A stretch of DNA of 64,000 bases from the NCBI RefSeq assembly GCF_014897815.1, contig NZ_JABUZG010000046.1, forward strand, positions 1 through 64,000, in the 5' to 3' direction. The notes beneath the pieces were generated by a model, which had not been told where the DNA came from, did no database searches, and saw only the letters and a program-made list of their open reading frames with translations. Shown piece after piece: positions 8,166 through 18,041 of this stretch. The position numbers were made by a program, and so were the translations under genes. How positions within the stretch are numbered: position 1 is the first letter of the stretch; every line of letters starts with the position of its first letter. This DNA comes from Psychrobacter sp. PG1. Its GTDB lineage: Bacteria; Pseudomonadota; Gammaproteobacteria; Pseudomonadales; Moraxellaceae.

Positions 8166-11012
8166 ATGACTGATAAAAGTACTGATACGCCAAGCCAGGA
8201 TTATAAAGACACGCTAAACCTTGCCGATACGCCATTTGCGATGCGTGCCAACCTTGCCAAGCGTGAGCCAGATTGGCTTGCTGCTTGGGAAGCGGATGAT
8301 GTGTACGGCAAAATTCGTCAGGCACGTGCTGGGGCGACCAAATACATTTTGCACGATGGCCCTCCTTACGCCAACGGTCAGATTCACTTGGGTCACGCGG
8401 TTAATAAAGTACTCAAAGACATTATCGTAAAGTCAAAAACGCTATCAGGTTTTGATGCGCCTTATGTCCCCGGTTGGGACTGTCATGGTCTGCCTATCGA
8501 GCAAAAGGTCGAAGCCAAAGTCGGCAAAGTCGGTCAAAAAGTATCGGCGACTGAGTTCCGCGGTCTGTGCCGCGAGTATGCAAGCACGCAAATTGAACTG
8601 CAAAAGGCAGACTTCAAGCGTCTAGGCGTATTTGGCGATTGGGACAACCCTTATCTGACGATGAACTTCCACCAAGAAGCCAACATTGTACGCGCACTTG
8701 CCAAAATTTATGACAATGGTCATGTGACCCGCGGTATGAAGCCAGTCAACTGGTGCTTGGACTGTAGCTCTGCGCTGGCTGAGGCGGAAGTGGAATACCA
8801 AGATAAAGTATCTGATGCTATCTATGTGAGCTTCGATGTTTTGGATACCTATAAGGTTGCGGCGTTGGCTGACGTAGCGGGTAATATCGCCGCTGTTATT
8901 TGGACGACGACACCTTGGACACTACCTGCTAACCAAGCCATCTCTGTACATCCTGAGCATAACTATAGTGTGGTGGCGACTGAAAAAGGTAATTTGCTAT
9001 TAGCCGCGGATTTGGTTGAGACAGCGTTAAACGAACTCAAGCTAGAAAATAACGGTATCCTAGCGACCGTATCAGGCAGTGAGCTTGAAGGCTTGCGTGC
9101 CCAGCATCCACTAATTGCAGACCGCCAAGTGCCATTAATCCTAGGCGATCACGTAACCACAGATAGTGGTACTGGACTCGTGCACACGGCACCCGGTCAC
9201 GGTCTTGACGATTATATCGTCGGTCTAAAATATAATTTGCCTGTTGAAAACCCAGTCAGTGGTACGGGCGTCTACCTAGACAGCGCAGCAGTATTTGCAG
9301 GCGAGCACATCTACAAAGCCAATCCAAAAATCATCGCCGCACTGCATGACAATGGACATCTAATCAGTCATACCAAAATTGAGCACAGTTATCCGCATTG
9401 CTGGCGTCATAAGTCGCCGATTATTTTCCGTGCAACGCCGCAGTGGTTTATTAATATGGAAACCAAAGGTCTGCGTGAGCGTGCGCTTGCAGATATCCCA
9501 GCAGTAAGCTGGACACCAGCATGGGGACAAAACCGTATCGAAGCCATGATGACGGGTCGCCCAGATTGGTGTATCTCGCGTCAGCGTACGTGGGGCGTGC
9601 CGATTACTTTCTTTACCCATAAAGAAACAGGCGAGCTGCATCCAAACACGCTTGAGCTGATGGAAGTCGCTGCACAAAAAATTGATGCAGGTGGTGTGGA
9701 AGCTTGGTTTGATGCCAGCTGTGAAGACTTCTTAGGCAACGAGGCTGCTGACTATGACAAAGCAACCGACACCCTAGACGTTTGGTTTGACTCTGGCACG
9801 ACGCATTTTGCCGTACTTGAACAACGCGATGAATTAACCAATCCAGCAGATATCTACTTGGAAGGCTCTGACCAACATCGCGGTTGGTTCCAGACGTCAT
9901 TATTGACCTCAGAAGCCATGTACGGTCGCCCACCATTTAAGCAAGTACTGACGCATGGTTTTGTGGTTGATGAAAACGGTCGCAAGATGAGTAAATCACT
10001 TGGCAATATCATCACGCCGCAGGAAGAGATCAATAAAACAGGCGCGGACATGCTGCGTTTGTGGATTGCCTCAAGCGACTATCGCTATGAGATGAGCGCA
10101 GGTAAAACGGTCTTTAAAGGTGCAATCGATATGTATCGCCGTATCCGTAACACCCTGCGTTTCTTACTTGCCAATACCGATGACTTTGATCCTGCGACCA
10201 ACAGCGTCGATATCAATGAGCTGGTCAGCCTTGATAAATTCATCATTGAGCGCGCGCAAACCGTGCAAGCACAAATCATCAGTGCTTATGATGCCATGGA
10301 TTTTCACCAAGTCACCCAGCATATTACTGCGTTCTGTTCGCAAGATTTGGGCAGTTTCTATTTAGATATTATCAAAGATCGTCAATATACGACTCAGACT
10401 GATGGACAGCCGCGTCGCTCTGCGCAAACGGCGATTTACCATATCGTTCAGGCACTCATTCGCTGGATTACGCCGATTTTGTCATTCACCGCACAAGAAG
10501 CGTGGGAAGTATTGCATGGCGCTGACAGTTATGTATTTACTGAAGAATGGTATAAATTTCCAGAATTTGAGCTAAGCGCGCTCAGCAACGATGACTGGCA
10601 ACGTATCATGTTGGCAAAGGATATGGTCAATAAACATATCGAGACCGCACGTGGTGAAAAAATCATCAACGCTAACTTGTCTGCCGATGTTAATCTATAT
10701 GCTGACGGTGCAATGCATGAAAGCTTAGCCAAGCTGGGTGAAGAGCTGCGCTTTGTACTAATCACTAGTAGCGCAACTTTGAAACCTATGAGCGACGCTC
10801 CTGCCGATAAAACAAGCACAGATGAGCAAACTGACGCCAGCACGGATGAATCAGTAGACTTAGTGGTCAATGTTAGCGCCGCAACTGGCACCAAGTGCGT
10901 ACGCTGCTGGCATATCCGTGATGATATCGGTACCGATAGTGCACATCCAGAACTATGCGCGCGCTGCGTGACTAACGTCAGCGGTGATGGTGAGGTGCGC
11001 CACTATGCCTAA
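8166..11012 (+). CDS. ileS: Isoleucyl-tRNA synthetase
   Basis: Class I aminoacyl-tRNA synthetase charging tRNA-Ile. The 948 residues match the bacterial enzyme (about 940). The HIGH-type motif is HLGH at 74-77, the KMSKS motif is at 607-611, the CP1 editing domain lies between them, and the C-terminal zinc site is visible in KCVRCWH...ELCARC. A Thr/Ser/Asp-rich insert of about 25 residues precedes the zinc domain and is variable in this lineage. Its last codons overlap the lspA start, so the two are co-transcribed, as in most proteobacteria. Confidence 0.98.
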   Translation: MTDKSTDTPSQDYKDTLNLADTPFAMRANLAKREPDWLAAWEADDVYGKIRQARAGATKYILHDGPPYANGQIHLGHAVNKVLKDIIVKSKTLSGFDAPYVPGWDCHGLPIEQKVEAKVGKVGQKVSATEFRGLCREYASTQIELQKADFKRLGVFGDWDNPYLTMNFHQEANIVRALAKIYDNGHVTRGMKPVNWCLDCSSALAEAEVEYQDKVSDAIYVSFDVLDTYKVAALADVAGNIAAVIWTTTPWTLPANQAISVHPEHNYSVVATEKGNLLLAADLVETALNELKLENNGILATVSGSELEGLRAQHPLIADRQVPLILGDHVTTDSGTGLVHTAPGHGLDDYIVGLKYNLPVENPVSGTGVYLDSAAVFAGEHIYKANPKIIAALHDNGHLISHTKIEHSYPHCWRHKSPIIFRATPQWFINMETKGLRERALADIPAVSWTPAWGQNRIEAMMTGRPDWCISRQRTWGVPITFFTHKETGELHPNTLELMEVAAQKIDAGGVEAWFDASCEDFLGNEAADYDKATDTLDVWFDSGTTHFAVLEQRDELTNPADIYLEGSDQHRGWFQTSLLTSEAMYGRPPFKQVLTHGFVVDENGRKMSKSLGNIITPQEEINKTGADMLRLWIASSDYRYEMSAGKTVFKGAIDMYRRIRNTLRFLLANTDDFDPATNSVDINELVSLDKFIIERAQTVQAQIISAYDAMDFHQVTQHITAFCSQDLGSFYLDIIKDRQYTTQTDGQPRRSAQTAIYHIVQALIRWITPILSFTAQEAWEVLHGADSYVFTEEWYKFPEFELSALSNDDWQRIMLAKDMVNKHIETARGEKIINANLSADVNLYADGAMHESLAKLGEELRFVLITSSATLKPMSDAPADKTSTDEQTDASTDESVDLVVNVSAATGTKCVRCWHIRDDIGTDSAHPELCARCVTNVSGDGEVRHYA

Positions 11013-11652
11013 CCATACGCCTAACTCAACAGAATCATCAAACAACAAGCCGCCATATGGTGAAGTCGATAAATCACCTGAACCAGCTCATGCAACCACA
11101 GGCAGCTCAACGACACCGAAAAGTCGTCTGAATAAGACGCCAAAAATGATTGCGAATGGCCGTCGTGCGTTTACGTGGTATCTCCTATCGTTGGTCGTGC
11201 TAATTATCGATCAATGGACGAAGTGGCTGGCTGAAACTAAACTGACTTTTCATGAGCCAGTACCTGTGATTGAGCCTTTTCTGAATTGGACATTGGCATA
11301 CAACTATGGCGCGGCATTTAGCTTTTTGGCAGATGCCGGTGGTTGGCAGAAGTGGTTTTTTTCGGGACTGGCATTGATAATGTCGCTATTTTTAATTGGC
11401 TACCTGATAAAAGCCCCGCGCCAAGCCAAGCTACTATCGACAGGCCTAGCGCTAGTGCTCGGCGGTGCGGTTGGCAATCTCATTGACCGCTTGCTGCATG
11501 GTCACGTCATCGACTTTATCCATGTACATAACGCCGATGTCTGGCATTATCCTATCTTTAATATTGCGGATATGGGCATTAGTATCGGTGTGGCGTTGAT
11601 TGTCATTGACATGCTATTTTTAGAAAAAAAGCGTGAAATGCCGCGGTCATAA
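11005..11652 (+). CDS. lspA: Lipoprotein signal peptidase
   Basis: Inner-membrane aspartyl peptidase that removes signal peptides from prolipoproteins. 215 residues, longer than the usual 160-170 because of a hydrophilic Asn/Ser/Thr/Pro-rich N-terminal extension of about 50 residues. Four membrane helices follow. The conserved blocks are present: [21 protein letters not shown], the catalytic Asp in GNLIDRL and the second Asp in FNIADMGI. The ATG at 11005 overlaps the ileS stop by eight bases; a GTG seven codons upstream is less likely. In many relatives slpA/fkpB follows directly, but here two leftward genes intervene. Confidence 0.95.
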   Translation: MPNHTPNSTESSNNKPPYGEVDKSPEPAHATTGSSTTPKSRLNKTPKMIANGRRAFTWYLLSLVVLIIDQWTKWLAETKLTFHEPVPVIEPFLNWTLAYNYGAAFSFLADAGGWQKWFFSGLALIMSLFLIGYLIKAPRQAKLLSTGLALVLGGAVGNLIDRLLHGHVIDFIHVHNADVWHYPIFNIADMGISIGVALIVIDMLFLEKKREMPRS

Positions 11653-11686
11653 TTTTAAATCGCATTAATACAGTTAGATTTATAAA

Positions 11687-11725
11687 TAAAAAAGGTGGGT
11701 TACGACTGCGTAACCCACCTTTTTT
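11687..11725. terminator. Bidirectional intrinsic terminator between lspA and the GST gene
   Basis: A stem of about 11 bp (11694-11704 with 11709-11719, loop actg) with an A-run before and a T-run after. It can stop rightward lspA transcripts and leftward GST transcripts. Confidence 0.9.
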
Positions 11726-11812
11726 ATTCATCATTTTTTCTGATAAAGGCTATTAGTTAGCATAGAGTATTGCGCCTATACGCCACTCTCAACAGCTTAC
11801 ATTCATGATTAA

Positions 11813-12457
11813 TTATCTCTTAGGAAATCTCTCACGCTTCGATAGTTTTTTAAGATAATCCTGAACCTGCTCAGGCAACTCAACGCCCAGCATCTTTAAC
11901 CATGAAAACAAATGCTGATAATAAATGTCTGCCAGCGTAAAGCTATCCCCCGCTATATACTCCTGCTCATCTACCCAAGCATAAGCAATCGGTAGGGCTT
12001 TTTGGATACACTTCATGCAGTTGTTAGCGGTGCCCTCAGGCCAGTTTTCATAATTGTCTAATACCTTGATTTTGGTGAGTATCCATAGATAACTCTCAAT
12101 CTCGATCATACCAAATGAAATCACTTGGCGAAGTGTATAGTTTTTCTCAGCGAAGTTCTTATCTGCTTTATTTGGTGTCAAAGGTTTGTCAGGGTGTAAC
12201 TCATTGAGATATTCAATAATAGCCAACGACTCAGTAAAGTGTTTGCCTTCATGTGTGATGGTAGGGATTTTACCAAAGGGGTTAACGGCTAAAAACTCAG
12301 GACTTCGCTGCTCCCCTTTTTTACCATCTATTTCTTTGGTCTCATACTCTAAGCCCAGCTCCTGCAATGCCCAAATGACTGTTTCAGCGCGACTTGGATG
12401 GGTGTATTTGTATAAAGTAATCACTTGCGTTCGCCTTTTATTATTAATTAAATCCAT
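11813..12457 (-). CDS. Glutathione S-transferase family protein
   Basis: About 214 residues. The N-terminal thioredoxin-like domain has LYKYTHPSRAETVIWALQELGL, the cis-Pro glutathione contact FGKIPTI, and FTESLAIIEYL (the Glu-Ser pair that binds the gamma-glutamyl group). The helical C-terminal domain has GDSFTLADIY. It probably conjugates or reduces a small electrophile with glutathione; the substrate is unknown. Start is uncertain: the ATG at 12457 has a weak ribosome-binding site, while a GTG at 12424 (giving VITLYKYTHPS) has AAGG at good spacing and matches usual GST N-termini. It lies between lspA and slpA, interrupting a commonly contiguous order. Confidence 0.85.
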   Translation of the reverse strand: MDLINNKRRTQVITLYKYTHPSRAETVIWALQELGLEYETKEIDGKKGEQRSPEFLAVNPFGKIPTITHEGKHFTESLAIIEYLNELHPDKPLTPNKADKNFAEKNYTLRQVISFGMIEIESYLWILTKIKVLDNYENWPEGTANNCMKCIQKALPIAYAWVDEQEYIAGDSFTLADIYYQHLFSWLKMLGVELPEQVQDYLKKLSKRERFPKR

Positions 12458-12640
12458 TTAAGGTTTATCCTGAAAAATCGTGCTTATTGCGTACAATTCA
12501 TCATACTCGCACAAAATACCAATGCACGGCAACCAGCCACTCAAGATATAAAACTTTGATGTTTCATCAGCCGTTTATTTTAGACTTAAGCATTAAACAT
12601 CAAAACTACACCGCTCACTATGATAAATAAACAAGTGCTT

Positions 12641-13312
12641 TTATACCAAAGAATCAAGTAATCCTTGCAAAAATTTCAAGCTTCCTCCTGTCAATATAAA
12701 CAACAACCCCGCCATATTGATGAGAACAGTCAAATAATACGCCACTCGAAATTCAGGCTTTTGCGACTTGTGGCGTAGATACGTCTGCGCAACCATCGCG
12801 CCCACCCAACCGCCCAGCGCACTTAGCAGATGCAAGGTTGATTCAGGTGTGCGCCAATCATTATTCTGAGCAGCGGCTTTGTCTTTGGCATACATCATAT
12901 AAGTAATGAGACCCAAAGCCACATACCAACCCACAACCAGCCAGCTGAGCTTGTTCATGGCAGCCAACAAGATTAATACGCCATAAAAGCCCACACCAAG
13001 GAACAAACGTTTCTTTTGTCCCGCTTCAAAGTCTGCTTGCATGCTACGTTTGTGATTACGCTGACGGATTTTCTGATTTTTTTGCGCCATTTTTTGCTGC
13101 ACAAAGCTCAGCTCTTGTACATCTTTTGCTTGCATACGCCCTTGATTGTCCTGCCCAAATGTAAAAACAACGGGCTCACCGACCTCAGGGCGACGACGCG
13201 CTTTAAACTCATTGATATGAAAGAATATTGAATCACCATTCTGCGTTTCGATAAAACCAAAGCCTTTGTCATCTTGCCACTTTTTAATGTGACCTTGTTG
13301 TTTATTTACCAT
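12641..13312 (-). CDS. Cold-shock-domain / DUF1294 membrane protein
   Basis: A 223-residue fusion. Residues about 5-65 are a CspA-like domain with the RNA-binding motifs KGFGFI and SIFFHINEF. A basic linker (KMAQKNQKIRQRNHK) leads to a C-terminal DUF1294 region with three or four membrane helices and the conserved W-R-T-P-E...LHLLSALGGW segment. A nucleic-acid-binding domain tethered to the inner membrane is implied; the function of DUF1294 is not known. The ATG at 13312 has a good AGGGG site; the frame extends to a TTG at 13342, which I reject. Confidence 0.85.
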   Translation of the reverse strand: MVNKQQGHIKKWQDDKGFGFIETQNGDSIFFHINEFKARRRPEVGEPVVFTFGQDNQGRMQAKDVQELSFVQQKMAQKNQKIRQRNHKRSMQADFEAGQKKRLFLGVGFYGVLILLAAMNKLSWLVVGWYVALGLITYMMYAKDKAAAQNNDWRTPESTLHLLSALGGWVGAMVAQTYLRHKSQKPEFRVAYYLTVLINMAGLLFILTGGSLKFLQGLLDSLV

Positions 13313-13459
13313 AAAACCCCTGCCTGCTCTTAGAATTGCCAAATATATTACACTATTTGCGTTACACTATTTACGCTTACATACTCTCCAAGATGGCTTA
13401 TCATTTCTTATATTATTTGCCAAACCAATTCCTAATCCCGTAATAAATGGCTGTTGACT

Positions 13460-13957
13460 ATGACCGACTCACAATTTATCAATCCCAATGAAGACACCCG
13501 TATCACTTTTGGTAGCCTTGTAAAGCTGCACTTTGAAGTATCACTAGAGAACGGTACGATGATTGATTCTACCTTTAGCCGTGATGCGCCTGTGACGCTC
13601 ACCATTGGTGATGAAAGTTTATTACCTGGCTTTGAGCAGGTATTAATGAACCTACGTGCTGGTGATACGCGCTCTGCCCACCTAGAGCCGGCGCAGGCAT
13701 TTGGCGATTGGAATCCTGACAACATCCAACATTTCAGCCGTACTCAGTTTGCGTTAATCGCTGATAATCCAGAAATCGGCATGATGGTAGAGTTCGAAGA
13801 CAAAGGCAAAAACACGCTGCCGGGTACGATTAGTGCACTCGATGACGAGCAAGTCGAAGTGGATTTTAACCATCCCCTTGCCGGACAATCCCTGTTATTT
13901 AAAGTAAAAATCTTTAAGGTTACCCCGCCTGGTGTCACTGGCATAAAGCTCATGTAA
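13460..13957 (+). CDS. slpA: FKBP-type peptidyl-prolyl isomerase, SlpA/FkpB family
   Basis: A 165-residue cytoplasmic prolyl isomerase and chaperone of the SlpA type: FKBP core (VKLHFEVSLENGTMIDST, LLPGFEQVLMNLRAGDTRS) with an IF (insert-in-flap) domain (AFGDWNPDNIQHFSRTQF...GMMVEFEDKG...DFNHPLAGQSLLFKVKIFKV). In many gammaproteobacteria it follows lspA and precedes ispH; here it lies about 1.8 kb from lspA and an aldo-keto reductase follows. ATG at 13460 is preferred to the in-frame TTG two codons earlier. Confidence 0.92.
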   Translation: MTDSQFINPNEDTRITFGSLVKLHFEVSLENGTMIDSTFSRDAPVTLTIGDESLLPGFEQVLMNLRAGDTRSAHLEPAQAFGDWNPDNIQHFSRTQFALIADNPEIGMMVEFEDKGKNTLPGTISALDDEQVEVDFNHPLAGQSLLFKVKIFKVTPPGVTGIKLM

Positions 13958-14007
13958 TCGCTTAAAAAACTGTCAGCTATAAAAATACATTTACAAAGGA
14001 CATTCAT

Positions 14008-15048
14008 ATGCAATATCAAATGTTGCCACAACTCAATGAAAAAGTTTCTAAGATTTGTTTAGGCACGATGACATGGGGACAGCAAAATACCGAGATCCAA
14101 GCACATGAACAAATGGACACGGCGCTAAGCGAAGGGGTGAATTTTTGGGATACGGCGGAAATGTATCCATCGCCGCCAGATAAAGACAAGCAAGGCGATA
14201 CTGAACGCTTCATGGGTACATGGTTTAATAAAACCAAACAGCGCGATAAAGTTATCCTTGCTAGCAAAATATCGCCGATGGATTTTTTGCGTGATGGGCA
14301 AACGCGTTTTAATGCCGAACATATTAGCAGCGCCATCGATGGCAATCTTCAGCGTTTGCAGACTGATTATATTGATATTTACCAGCTCCATTGGCCTGAA
14401 CGCCAAGCGAATTTTTTTAGTCAGCTTGGCTATACCGAAGAGATGGCATCGCAACCATTAGATGATTTGACGCCATTTCTAGAGACCATTCAAGCGTTAA
14501 ATGATGAGATTAAAAAAGGGCGTATTCGCGCTTATGGACTATCGAACGACACCGCTTGGGGACTGATGCGCTATCTATGGGAGGCGGATAAAAATGGTTT
14601 GATCGCCCCTATCACGGTGCAAAATCCTTATAGTTTGCTAAATCGCTTATATGAAGTTGCTATGGCCGAGATTACGCACCGTGAAAATGTAGGTCTATTG
14701 GCTTATTCACCGCTTGGCTTTGGTGTCTTATCTGGTAAATATCTCGATGGCAAACGCCCAACTGGTGCGCGTCTGACGATGTATGATCGCTTTGCGCGCT
14801 ATACCAACGAAGAAGCGCTATCAGCCACTGCTCAATACGCCAAAATAGCAGCAGATGCAGGTTTAGATATGGCACAGATGGCATTAGCCTTCGTTAACTC
14901 ACGCTCATTTGTCACCAGTAACATTATTGGTGCTACTACGATCGAGCAGCTAAAATCCAACATCGATAGTATCCATTTAACCTTAAGCTCAGAAGTATTG
15001 GAAGCGATTGAAGCGGTGCATACCCAGCATCCTAATCCATCACCCTAA
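14008..15048 (+). CDS. NADP(H)-dependent aldo/keto reductase (Tas-like)
   Basis: A 346-residue (alpha/beta)8-barrel oxidoreductase reducing aldehydes or ketones with NADPH. The catalytic tetrad is recognisable: Asp and Tyr in FWDTAEMYPSP, Lys in VILASKIS, His in YQLHWPER. The cofactor segment near GLLAYSPLGFGVLSGKY and the C-terminal IIGATTIEQL are typical of the Tas/YajO branch. ATG at 14008 follows an AAAGGA site. The specific substrate is not deducible. It is 50 bases after slpA and may be co-transcribed with it. Confidence 0.9.
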   Translation: MQYQMLPQLNEKVSKICLGTMTWGQQNTEIQAHEQMDTALSEGVNFWDTAEMYPSPPDKDKQGDTERFMGTWFNKTKQRDKVILASKISPMDFLRDGQTRFNAEHISSAIDGNLQRLQTDYIDIYQLHWPERQANFFSQLGYTEEMASQPLDDLTPFLETIQALNDEIKKGRIRAYGLSNDTAWGLMRYLWEADKNGLIAPITVQNPYSLLNRLYEVAMAEITHRENVGLLAYSPLGFGVLSGKYLDGKRPTGARLTMYDRFARYTNEEALSATAQYAKIAADAGLDMAQMALAFVNSRSFVTSNIIGATTIEQLKSNIDSIHLTLSSEVLEAIEAVHTQHPNPSP

Positions 15049-15124
15049 TTTTAGCTTGAGGTGACACCATGTCTGATGAGAACCAGACTTTAGCGCATTG
15101 AGGCTGTCGTATTTATAATCGACA

Positions 15125-15172
15125 AAAAAAGGCGCAAATCGCAGTTATAAACTGAGCGATTTGCGCCTTTTT
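15125..15172. terminator. Bidirectional terminator between the aldo-keto reductase and acyltransferase genes
   Basis: Perfect 12-bp stem (15131-15142 with 15156-15167) with an A-run before and a T-run after, between convergent genes. Confidence 0.9.
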
Positions 15173-15216
15173 ATTGGAGCCTGTTGAATATTTGCAATTA
15201 TTATGCTGTCAGCGCT

Positions 15217-16017
15217 TTATACTTTAGCGACTTTCGTTAAGACTCGCGAATGCAGTTCCGCCAAACCTTCCTGCATACGGGCTTGTAACAAATCCGTCAA
15301 TTCACTTTTGCTCAACCCTTTAGGATCTATTGGCTCAAGTGGCAATACGTAGGCGGTCACATCTTTCGTATCGAGTACCTTTTTTAGGCTCTCTTTCATC
15401 GTAAGCTTGCCATAGTAAGGCAACTCTTCACTTAACGTGCCGTCTTTATTGACGTAAGCAATTACCAGCGGGCGTACGGGCACGTCAGCATCTATCGCTG
15501 CTTGTAGCAAAGTACCATGAATACGTTTGATTTTTTTACCGTCTGTGGTGGTCGCCTCAGGGAAGAATATAACTGAGAAACCTTTGGTCAAAAAACTGGC
15601 AATTTGGGCGGCAACCGACCCTGCATCACCGGAACCACGCTCAATAAATACCGTGCCTGCTGCATGAGCCAGCTTGCCAAATACAGGCCATTCACCGATT
15701 TCGGCTTTGGATAAGAAAAAAGCAGGACTCAGTGTTCCCACCACAGGGATATCCATCCATGACACATGATTGGATACCCATAATCCGTGGTGCTGCTCTA
15801 CCCGCTCGACTGCCACAACCTTGACGCCAAAAGAGCCTGCCATTTTGCGGCAAAAGGCTTGAATATAGCGTGGCAATTTTTCGCGTGGTGGCTGCTTAAA
15901 TGCGCCAATACGTTGGGCGGCGCGCAATCCACCAGCGATAGTGGTGGTCATGCCAGCAATTTGTTTGCCGCGCCCCAACTGTTGTCTGAGTGAGAAGCCT
16001 GACTTAGATTGGCTCAT
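15217..16017 (-). CDS. PlsC-family 1-acylglycerol-3-phosphate acyltransferase
   Basis: A 266-residue lysophospholipid acyltransferase. The HX4D motif is in SNHVSWMDIP, the second block in FIERGSGDAG and the third in FFPEATTTDG, all characteristic of acyltransfer to lysophosphatidic acid or related lysolipids at the inner membrane. The N-terminus is basic and amphipathic rather than a clear membrane span. It could be plsC itself or an olsA/nlaB-type paralogue; sequence alone does not separate them. It is divergent from hflX across a repeat-bearing region. Confidence 0.88.
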   Translation of the reverse strand: MSQSKSGFSLRQQLGRGKQIAGMTTTIAGGLRAAQRIGAFKQPPREKLPRYIQAFCRKMAGSFGVKVVAVERVEQHHGLWVSNHVSWMDIPVVGTLSPAFFLSKAEIGEWPVFGKLAHAAGTVFIERGSGDAGSVAAQIASFLTKGFSVIFFPEATTTDGKKIKRIHGTLLQAAIDADVPVRPLVIAYVNKDGTLSEELPYYGKLTMKESLKKVLDTKDVTAYVLPLEPIDPKGLSKSELTDLLQARMQEGLAELHSRVLTKVAKV

Positions 16018-16340
16018 CTGTGTCCCTCGTGGTTAAAAACTTATGATTATATATCGTAAACAAGCGCCATGAGTATAACAAAATTCATTCATTCAGTGAC
16101 GATTTGTTCACTGAGCTCCTTTTTGTTCACTGAGTTGCTGTTTATTCAACTAGTTCTGCTGCGTTCACTGATTTGCCTATGGCTTTCATTTACGCTGTAA
16201 CATAAAACCCTCGTTAATTGTGCTAGAACGCTTTAATATTAAGTGATGAGACCACATATATATGGTCATATGAACGCTATATCGACGTTTACTGAATGGA
16301 TAATAGCGATATATTTACTTTATTAAATAGGTGATACTCT
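16018..16340. other. Divergent intergenic region between the acyltransferase gene and hflX
   Basis: 323 bases holding a 19-bp-period tandem repeat array (16107-16182) and AT-rich DNA with promoter-like hexamers too weak to assign. Confidence 0.5.
16107..16182. repeat. 19-bp-period tandem repeat, four units
   Basis: The sequence TTCA recurs at 16107, 16126, 16145 and 16164, exactly 19 bases apart. Three of four units begin TTCACTGA and the third is TTCAACTA; the next positions continue similarly (GCTCC, GTTGC, GTTCT, TTTGC). An inverted ATTCAGTGA lies just before, at about 16091-16099. Confidence 0.6.
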
Positions 16341-17804
16341 TTGGATTATTTTGAAAGACACGAAGGTGGCGAGCGCGCCATTATAGTACATTTAGACATC
16401 CGTCAAATTCAAGATCCTGATGATTTAGGTGAATTTGAGCTGTTAGCAGACTCAGCAGGGGCTGATCGTTTGGCTTTAGTCACAGGCTCACGTCAAAGAC
16501 CCGACGCCAGATACTTCGTTGGTAGCGGTAAAGCAGAAGAAATAGCAGAATTGGTACGCGAACATGATGCGGACATCGTCTTATTTAACCATAGCTTATC
16601 GCCATCACAAGAGCGTAATATTGAAGCCTTGGTTAAATGTCGCGTACTGGATCGTACGGGTTTGATATTGGATATTTTCGCGCAGCGTGCCCGTACTTAT
16701 GAAGGTAAGCTACAAGTAGAGCTGGCGCAGCTCAACCATTTATCGACGCGTTTGGTACGAGGTTGGACGCATTTGGAGCGTCAAAAAGGCGGTATTGGTC
16801 TACGTGGACCCGGCGAAACCCAGCTTGAGACCGATCGTCGCTTGCTACAAGTGCGCGTGAATCAGCTTAAAAGCAGAATCGAGAAAGTCAGACAGACACG
16901 TGCGCAAGGTCGAGCCCGCCGCCAAAAATCAGATGTGCCGACGATTTCGCTTGTCGGTTATACCAACGCTGGTAAATCGACGCTATTTAACCGCTTGGTC
17001 GACGAGAATATCTATGCAGCGGATAAACTATTTGCCACGCTTGATCCTACTCTACGCCGTTTAGACTGGCAGGGTGTTGGTCGTGTTGTTTTAGTCGATA
17101 CGGTAGGTTTTGTCCGTCATCTGCCGCATGAGTTGGTCGAATCCTTTCATGCGACATTAGAAGAAACGTTAGAGGCAGATTTATTGCTACACGTTATCGA
17201 TTCTTCTAGTGAAGATATGCATGAGCAAATTCAAGCGGTCAAAGACGTATTAGCAGAGATTGATAATGATGTACCAGTGCTCAATGTCTACAACAAGATT
17301 GATTTGACAGATGAGCCTGCACATATTGGTTATGCTAGTGAAGGACAACCCAATCGCGTCTATGTTTCTTCTAGAGAAAATCTAGGTATGGAAGAGTTGT
17401 CGTTAGCCGTCCAGCAGTTACTTACTGGTACACTCACCACCTTTGAGTTGACCTTACCTTATCATGCAGGTCAGTTAAAAAACGCCTTATATGAGCTGGG
17501 TGTTATTCAGGAAGAGAGCTATGATGACAGCGGGCATGAGTGTTTAACGATTCGCTTGCCAAGCGATACGCTAAGACAGCTACTGGGTCAGGCCAATTTA
17601 GAGCCTTTAGATGTACTGCCATTAGCCCAAGCCACGTTATTAATGCCAGTACTTGAAGACTTCGAAAAGCCTGATGAGATTGAAGAGCCGACGATGACCG
17701 AAGCAGAAGAAAAAGCGTTTGATGAGTTTGATGCGCTGAATTCTGAAGCCGCTAAGTCAGAGGAATTAGCAGTAGAAGTGGAAATTCCTGACTCAAAAAT
17801 ATAA
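16341..17804 (+). CDS. hflX: Ribosome-associated GTPase HflX
   Basis: A 487-residue GTPase that binds the 50S subunit and rescues stalled or heat-damaged ribosomes. The N-terminal HflX domain (PDARYFVGSGKAEEI, FNHSLSPSQERNIE, coiled-coil GGIGLRGPGETQLETDRR) precedes the G domain: G1 GYTNAGKST, G3 DTVGFVRHLP, G4 NKID. An acidic C-terminal tail rich in Glu ends the protein. The start is TTG at 16341: AGGTGA lies six bases upstream, the translated N-terminus fits the family, and there is no alternative ATG before the conserved region. No hfq gene is next to it. A terminator follows. Confidence 0.95.
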   Translation: MDYFERHEGGERAIIVHLDIRQIQDPDDLGEFELLADSAGADRLALVTGSRQRPDARYFVGSGKAEEIAELVREHDADIVLFNHSLSPSQERNIEALVKCRVLDRTGLILDIFAQRARTYEGKLQVELAQLNHLSTRLVRGWTHLERQKGGIGLRGPGETQLETDRRLLQVRVNQLKSRIEKVRQTRAQGRARRQKSDVPTISLVGYTNAGKSTLFNRLVDENIYAADKLFATLDPTLRRLDWQGVGRVVLVDTVGFVRHLPHELVESFHATLEETLEADLLLHVIDSSSEDMHEQIQAVKDVLAEIDNDVPVLNVYNKIDLTDEPAHIGYASEGQPNRVYVSSRENLGMEELSLAVQQLLTGTLTTFELTLPYHAGQLKNALYELGVIQEESYDDSGHECLTIRLPSDTLRQLLGQANLEPLDVLPLAQATLLMPVLEDFEKPDEIEEPTMTEAEEKAFDEFDALNSEAAKSEELAVEVEIPDSKI

Positions 17805-17837
17805 ATGACTGAATCTGTAAAATAGCTTTATAAAAGA

Positions 17838-17874
17838 CAAAAGGATGATATCCATTGATATCATCCTTTTTTTT
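17838..17874 (+). terminator. Intrinsic terminator of hflX
   Basis: Perfect 10-bp stem (17843-17852 with 17857-17866, loop catt) followed by eight T. Confidence 0.92.
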
Positions 17875-17925
17875 GGCACATAGCATTAAACTTTATAGGT
17901 TACCCGATCACGAAAACGCGCTACC

Positions 17926-18041
17926 ATAGTCGATGTCGTTTAAAGTGAGCACAAGGTAGCCTGGCGCAAATGATACACTCATTATAGTAAGCGAGCTTAA
18001 CGCTGTGACTATTTATAATCGCACTGACGATATGCTATAAG
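17926..18041. repeat. Dispersed intergenic repeat, copy 2
   Basis: Aligns by eye with 2189-2295 in the same orientation; the first 75 bases are clearly similar and the remainder diverges with small gaps. See copy 1. Confidence 0.6.

Noticed and set aside
9360-9936. Long antisense frames opposite ileS
   Set aside because: They are shadows of a highly conserved coding sequence and carry no domain of their own.
16107-16182. CRISPR-like array
   Set aside because: Units are only 19 bases apart with no separate spacers, and no cas genes are in the window.
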